Below, piece after piece: positions 61,557-64,000 of a DNA stretch of 64,000 bases. The notes under the pieces were generated by a model. It was given only the letters and a program-made list of their open reading frames with translations, did not search any database and was not told the origin of the DNA. This stretch comes from Hymenobacter sp. H14-R3 (lineage in GTDB: Bacteria; Bacteroidota; Bacteroidia; Cytophagales; Hymenobacteraceae). Location of the stretch: positions 23,451-87,450 of the forward strand of contig NZ_JASITD010000021.1 in assembly GCF_030063445.1 (NCBI RefSeq), written 5' to 3'. A program made the position numbers and the translations under genes. Each line of letters begins with the position of its first letter. Position 1 is the stretch's first letter.

Positions 61557-61672
61557 CAAGCAGCCGACCCTGGCAGCCAGGGCCGCGTGGCGTGCCTGCT
61601 ACGTGGTGCAACACGCTGTTTCCACAAGCACCTGGGCCCAGGCTGGGCGCTGCTTAGGCCCGTAACCAGTTT

Positions 61673-63250
61673 ATGCACACCAATTATTATTTTCTGCGCC
61701 AGCTGGCTCCGGCCCTCACAGCGCAGCTGCGGGGCTACCGCGTGGCTAGCTGCTTTTCGCAGGAAAAGGACGAGCTGGTCATCGGCCTGCTAAGCGAAAC
61801 CGGCACCGAGTTTTGGCTGAAAGCGCAGCTGGGCGCGGCCTTCCCGGCGCTGGCCCTGCCCGAAACCTTCCACCGCGCCCGCCAAAACTCGGTCGACCTG
61901 CTACCCGAGCTGCTGGGCCGCACCGTGGCCCAGGTAACCGTTTGGCCCCAAGACCGAGTGCTGCAATTCACGTTTACCGAAGACGGGGCTACGCTGGTTT
62001 TCAAGCTCTACGGCCCCCGGCCCAACGCTATATTTCGGCCTGCGCCCGGCGCGCCGGCCCAGCTGTTTCACCAGCGCTACGCCACCGATGCCGACCTTGG
62101 CCCCAGCCCCGCCGATGCGCCCGCGCCCCCCGTGGGCCCCACCGGTAAGCTGCCCCCCGCCCTGGCCGACCTGCCGGCCCGCTTCCTGCGCGAGCAGCGT
62201 GGCTACGCGGCAGCTTCCTTACCCCAACAGCAGCAGCTCGCCGATGCGCTACGCCTGGAGCTGGAAAACCCGGCCCACTACTACGTCATTTACCTCGATG
62301 GCCGCACCCGCCTGAGCCTGGTGCCGCTGGGCGAGCTACTGGCCACGCTGCCCAGCGCCGACCCCATCGGGGCGCTGCGCCGCTTCGTGCCCCTGGCCCT
62401 GGCCCGCCGCGCCCTGGAAACCGAGCGCCGCCAGCTACGCCAGCTGCTCACGCGCCGCGCCGACGAGGCCGGCACCAGTGCCCACTTAGCTGGCCAGCGC
62501 CTGCACGCCTTGGCCCACGAGGCTGGCTACCGCCACCGCGCCGACCTCATCATGGCGCACCTGCACGCCATTGCGCCGGGCACGGCCCAGCTCGAAGTCA
62601 TCGACTTTTACACTAATGAGCCCGTGGTGCTCAAGCTCAAGCCCCTCGAAAAGCCCCAGCGCACCGCCGAAAACCTCTACCGCAAGGCCAAAAACCAGCA
62701 GATAGAAGAGCGGCAGCTGCAAGGCCGCATCAACAGCCGCGAGGCCGAAGCCCTGCAAGCCCTGGAGCTGCTGGAAGAGCTGGATGCCCAGCCGGCCCTG
62801 GCCGAGCTGCGCGGCCTGCGCGCCTGGCGCAAGCAGCACGCCCTCGACCCCACCCCGGCCGCCACGAAGGCCGCCACGGAGCTACCTTTCAAAGTATTTG
62901 AGGACCAGGGTTTTACTATTCTGGTGGGCCGCAACGCCCAAAACAACGACCTGCTCACCCAGAAATACGCACACAAAGACGACCTCTGGCTGCACGCCAA
63001 GGACGTGAGTGGCTCGCACGTCGTTATCCGGCATCGGGCGGGGCAGCCGGTGCCCGAGCCCGTGGTGGAGCACGCCGCGCAGCTGGCCGGCTGGTACTCG
63101 CGCCGCCAGCACGACTCGCTGTGCCCGGTCACGGTGACGCCCAAGAAGTTTGTGCGCAAGCCCAAGGGCGCGCGGCCCGGCCAGGTGCTGGTCGAGCGCG
63201 AGCGCGTGGTGCTGGTAGTACCCGGCAATCCGTTCGAAAATGTAGCGTAA
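61673..63250 (+). CDS. NFACT-family (Rqc2/RqcH-like) RNA-binding protein
   Basis: A 525-residue NFACT protein: an N-terminal NFACT-N domain (about 1-200, with VASCFSQEKDELVIGLL), a long coiled coil (about 250-400) and the C-terminal NFACT-R domain (DUF814). The NFACT-R domain contains ILVGRNAQNNDLLTQKYAHK followed by DDLWLHAKDVSGSHVVIR. The DLWLHAKDxxGSHVxI stretch is the diagnostic NFACT-R motif. RqcH relatives bind stalled 50S subunits and add alanine tails to nascent chains for degradation. Whether this protein tails or only binds tRNA/ribosomes is not certain from sequence. The stop TAA (63248-63250) sits inside a palindrome arm. Confidence 0.88.
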   Translation: MHTNYYFLRQLAPALTAQLRGYRVASCFSQEKDELVIGLLSETGTEFWLKAQLGAAFPALALPETFHRARQNSVDLLPELLGRTVAQVTVWPQDRVLQFTFTEDGATLVFKLYGPRPNAIFRPAPGAPAQLFHQRYATDADLGPSPADAPAPPVGPTGKLPPALADLPARFLREQRGYAAASLPQQQQLADALRLELENPAHYYVIYLDGRTRLSLVPLGELLATLPSADPIGALRRFVPLALARRALETERRQLRQLLTRRADEAGTSAHLAGQRLHALAHEAGYRHRADLIMAHLHAIAPGTAQLEVIDFYTNEPVVLKLKPLEKPQRTAENLYRKAKNQQIEERQLQGRINSREAEALQALELLEELDAQPALAELRGLRAWRKQHALDPTPAATKAATELPFKVFEDQGFTILVGRNAQNNDLLTQKYAHKDDLWLHAKDVSGSHVVIRHRAGQPVPEPVVEHAAQLAGWYSRRQHDSLCPVTVTPKKFVRKPKGARPGQVLVERERVVLVVPGNPFENVA

Positions 63251-63312
63251 GCTTCAGCTTGCGAATCGCGCAGTAATCTCCCCACAATTTGCAAGCTGAA
63301 GCTTACGCTACA
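63241..63312. repeat. Palindrome, TAAGCTTCAGCTTGC family, copy 3
   Basis: Perfect 22-nt arms (63241-63262, 63291-63312) with a 28-nt loop. Contains the NFACT stop codon. One T-to-C change from copies 1 and 2 is matched by a compensating change in the other arm. Confidence 0.86.
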
Positions 63313-63315
63313 TAC

Positions 63316-63346
63316 AAAAAAAGCCCGCTTTAGAGCGGGCTTTTTT
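63316..63346. terminator. Bidirectional terminator between NFACT gene and tRNA-Leu
   Basis: AAGCCCGCTT and a complementary AGCGGGCTT stem are flanked by A-run and T-run, so T-tracts exist on both strands. It would end the NFACT transcript rightward and the tRNA transcript leftward. Confidence 0.87.
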
Positions 63347-63354
63347 ATTCTACG

Positions 63355-63436
63355 TGCGCGCGGGGAGATTCGAACTCCCACACCCGAAGGCACCACCCCC
63401 TCAAGATGGCGTGTCTACCAGTTTCACCACGTGCGC
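63355..63436 (-). tRNA. tRNA-Leu (anticodon GAG)
   Basis: An 82-nt class II tRNA on the minus strand. GCGCACG begins the acceptor stem, the D-arm contains GGTGAAACTGGTAGACAC, and the anticodon stem CCATC/GGTGG closes the loop TTGAGGG. Position 33 is T and the anticodon is GAG, reading CUC and CUU leucine codons. A 13-nt variable arm and the T-arm GGGAG-TTCGAAT-CTCCC follow. The acceptor 3' strand is CGCGCGC with discriminator A, giving one A-C mismatch at pair 5-68. CCA is not encoded and must be added after transcription. Confidence 0.95.
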
Positions 63437-63645
63437 AAAGGGCAATCGGTAACTTGCAGTCGGCTTGTGGCCGAGTTCGCTGAGGCGGCGAACTGGGTGC
63501 AAATGTACTACGGCGGGCCACATTATCAAATTAACCGGCTGCTTTTAACTCAAAAAATGGCTCATTCAGGCTACCCTCATTTCTTTAGCCCTTACTTGGC
63601 AGCCCTTTAGCTGCCGCTGGGCTACCCCTATTTTTTCTGTTACGT

Positions 63646-63834
63646 ATGCTCTCTCCTTCTCCACCGGCTAATAAAAGGTCTTTTTTCGGGCGCTTCGCTG
63701 AAAAAACTGCCAAGTATTCGGGCTCGACGGCCGTTTTTGTGAGTGCGGTAGGCATCGTGCTAATCTGGGCCATTACGGGACCGCTTTTCAAGTATTCCGA
63801 AACCTGGCAGCTGGTCATCAACACAGGCACTACC
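63646..63834 (+). pseudogene. Low-affinity iron permease family gene, cut by an IS481-type element
   Basis: The first 63 codons of a small membrane protein of the low-affinity iron permease family remain: a cytoplasmic start (KRSFFGRFAEKTAKYSGSTA), a membrane span (VFVSAVGIVLIWAITG) and the signature TGPLFKYSETWQLVINTGTT. Intact members continue after NTGTT with a hydrophobic segment, but here the frame enters unrelated DNA at 63835 and stops soon after. The break coincides with the terminal sequence of an IS481-type insertion. The 3' half is not in the window and should lie beyond the element. The start is ATG 63646. Function would be transport of small cations or iron across the inner membrane. 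Confidence 0.8.
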
Positions 63835-64000
63835 TGTATGGTCCCGGAGGATAGGGGAGTGGGTCAAGCGTCAGGTCACGTTTAAAGATAGTAGGATTTT
63901 TACGCCATTCGGCGCAAATGAATTCGTAGGGAGTCAGGCCCTTTAACCGCTTGAGCCGTTTGGCATAGTTGTAAGCAGCTAAGAAGGTCTGCAGGTGGGT
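63835..64000 (-). mobile_element. IS481-type insertion sequence, one end
   Basis: From the break at 63835 to the window end. Read leftward, the frame entering at 64000 encodes THLQTFLAAYNYAKRLKRLK followed by GLTPYEFICAEWRKNPTIF, the conserved C-terminal end of IS481-family DDE transposases. The terminus begins with TGT on the plus strand (63835-63837), usual for this family. The catalytic core lies beyond the window. The transposase frame continues past the presumed IS end and finds its first stop at 63830-63832, inside the disrupted gene. Confidence 0.78.

Overview
This is a 64 kb chromosomal window from a GC-rich member of the Bacteroidota, most like Hymenobacter or a close relative (inference). 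The evidence is a complete susC-susD-susE operon, a TonB receptor paired with a DUF4249 lipoprotein, a promoter of the Bacteroidota TTG-N19-TAnnTTTG type, several non-ATG starts, and many palindromic intergenic elements. Coding density is high and most genes are housekeeping or envelope functions. There is no prophage, CRISPR array or rRNA operon.

Layout. 1-2.7 kb (minus): tatD fragment, a GNAT acetyltransferase broken by one amber codon, a membrane GT2 glycosyltransferase, and a NodB deacetylase carrying an in-frame palindromic insert. 2.9-8.4 kb: thioredoxin, TonB receptor plus DUF4249 lipoprotein, YgjP-like metalloprotease, purine nucleoside phosphorylase. 8.5-15 kb: M1 peptidase, SppA, RarA, EamA transporter. 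15.1-19.4 kb (plus): a block of divergent SDR, photolyase, TetR regulator and ABC1 kinase that looks like a light or oxidative-stress module. 19.6-26.3 kb: M1 peptidase with a repeat tail, dienelactone hydrolase, an aromatic-amino-acid-hydroxylase-like protein lacking both iron-binding histidines and preceded by promoter, 33-codon leader ORF and intrinsic terminator, a CBM48-like esterase, and an unknown secreted protein. 27-32.7 kb: susCDE with a LacI-type palindrome upstream. 32.8-46 kb: Spy-like protein, two tandem zinc phospholipase C paralogues, CoA transferase, methyltransferase, DEAD-box helicase, SDR, M16 peptidase, isocitrate dehydrogenase. 46-52.4 kb: a secreted NPDGTHS-repeat protein, a lipoprotein, a VWA protein with a membrane partner, an ECF sigma / membrane protein / Spy-like operon, and a class III aminotransferase. 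52.4-64 kb: TerB-like protein, PfkA, MiaA, a GT4-like enzyme, a 1209-residue hybrid kinase followed by a single-domain response regulator, an MBL hydrolase, an NFACT (RqcH-like) protein, tRNA-Leu(GAG), and a low-affinity iron permease gene cut by an IS481-type element that runs off the end.

The two most notable features are the apparent attenuator in front of the degenerate hydroxylase (24.1-24.35 kb) and the many palindromes. At least three sequence families of these recur at 3' gene ends, and they repeatedly contain the stop codon of the neighbouring gene inside one arm.
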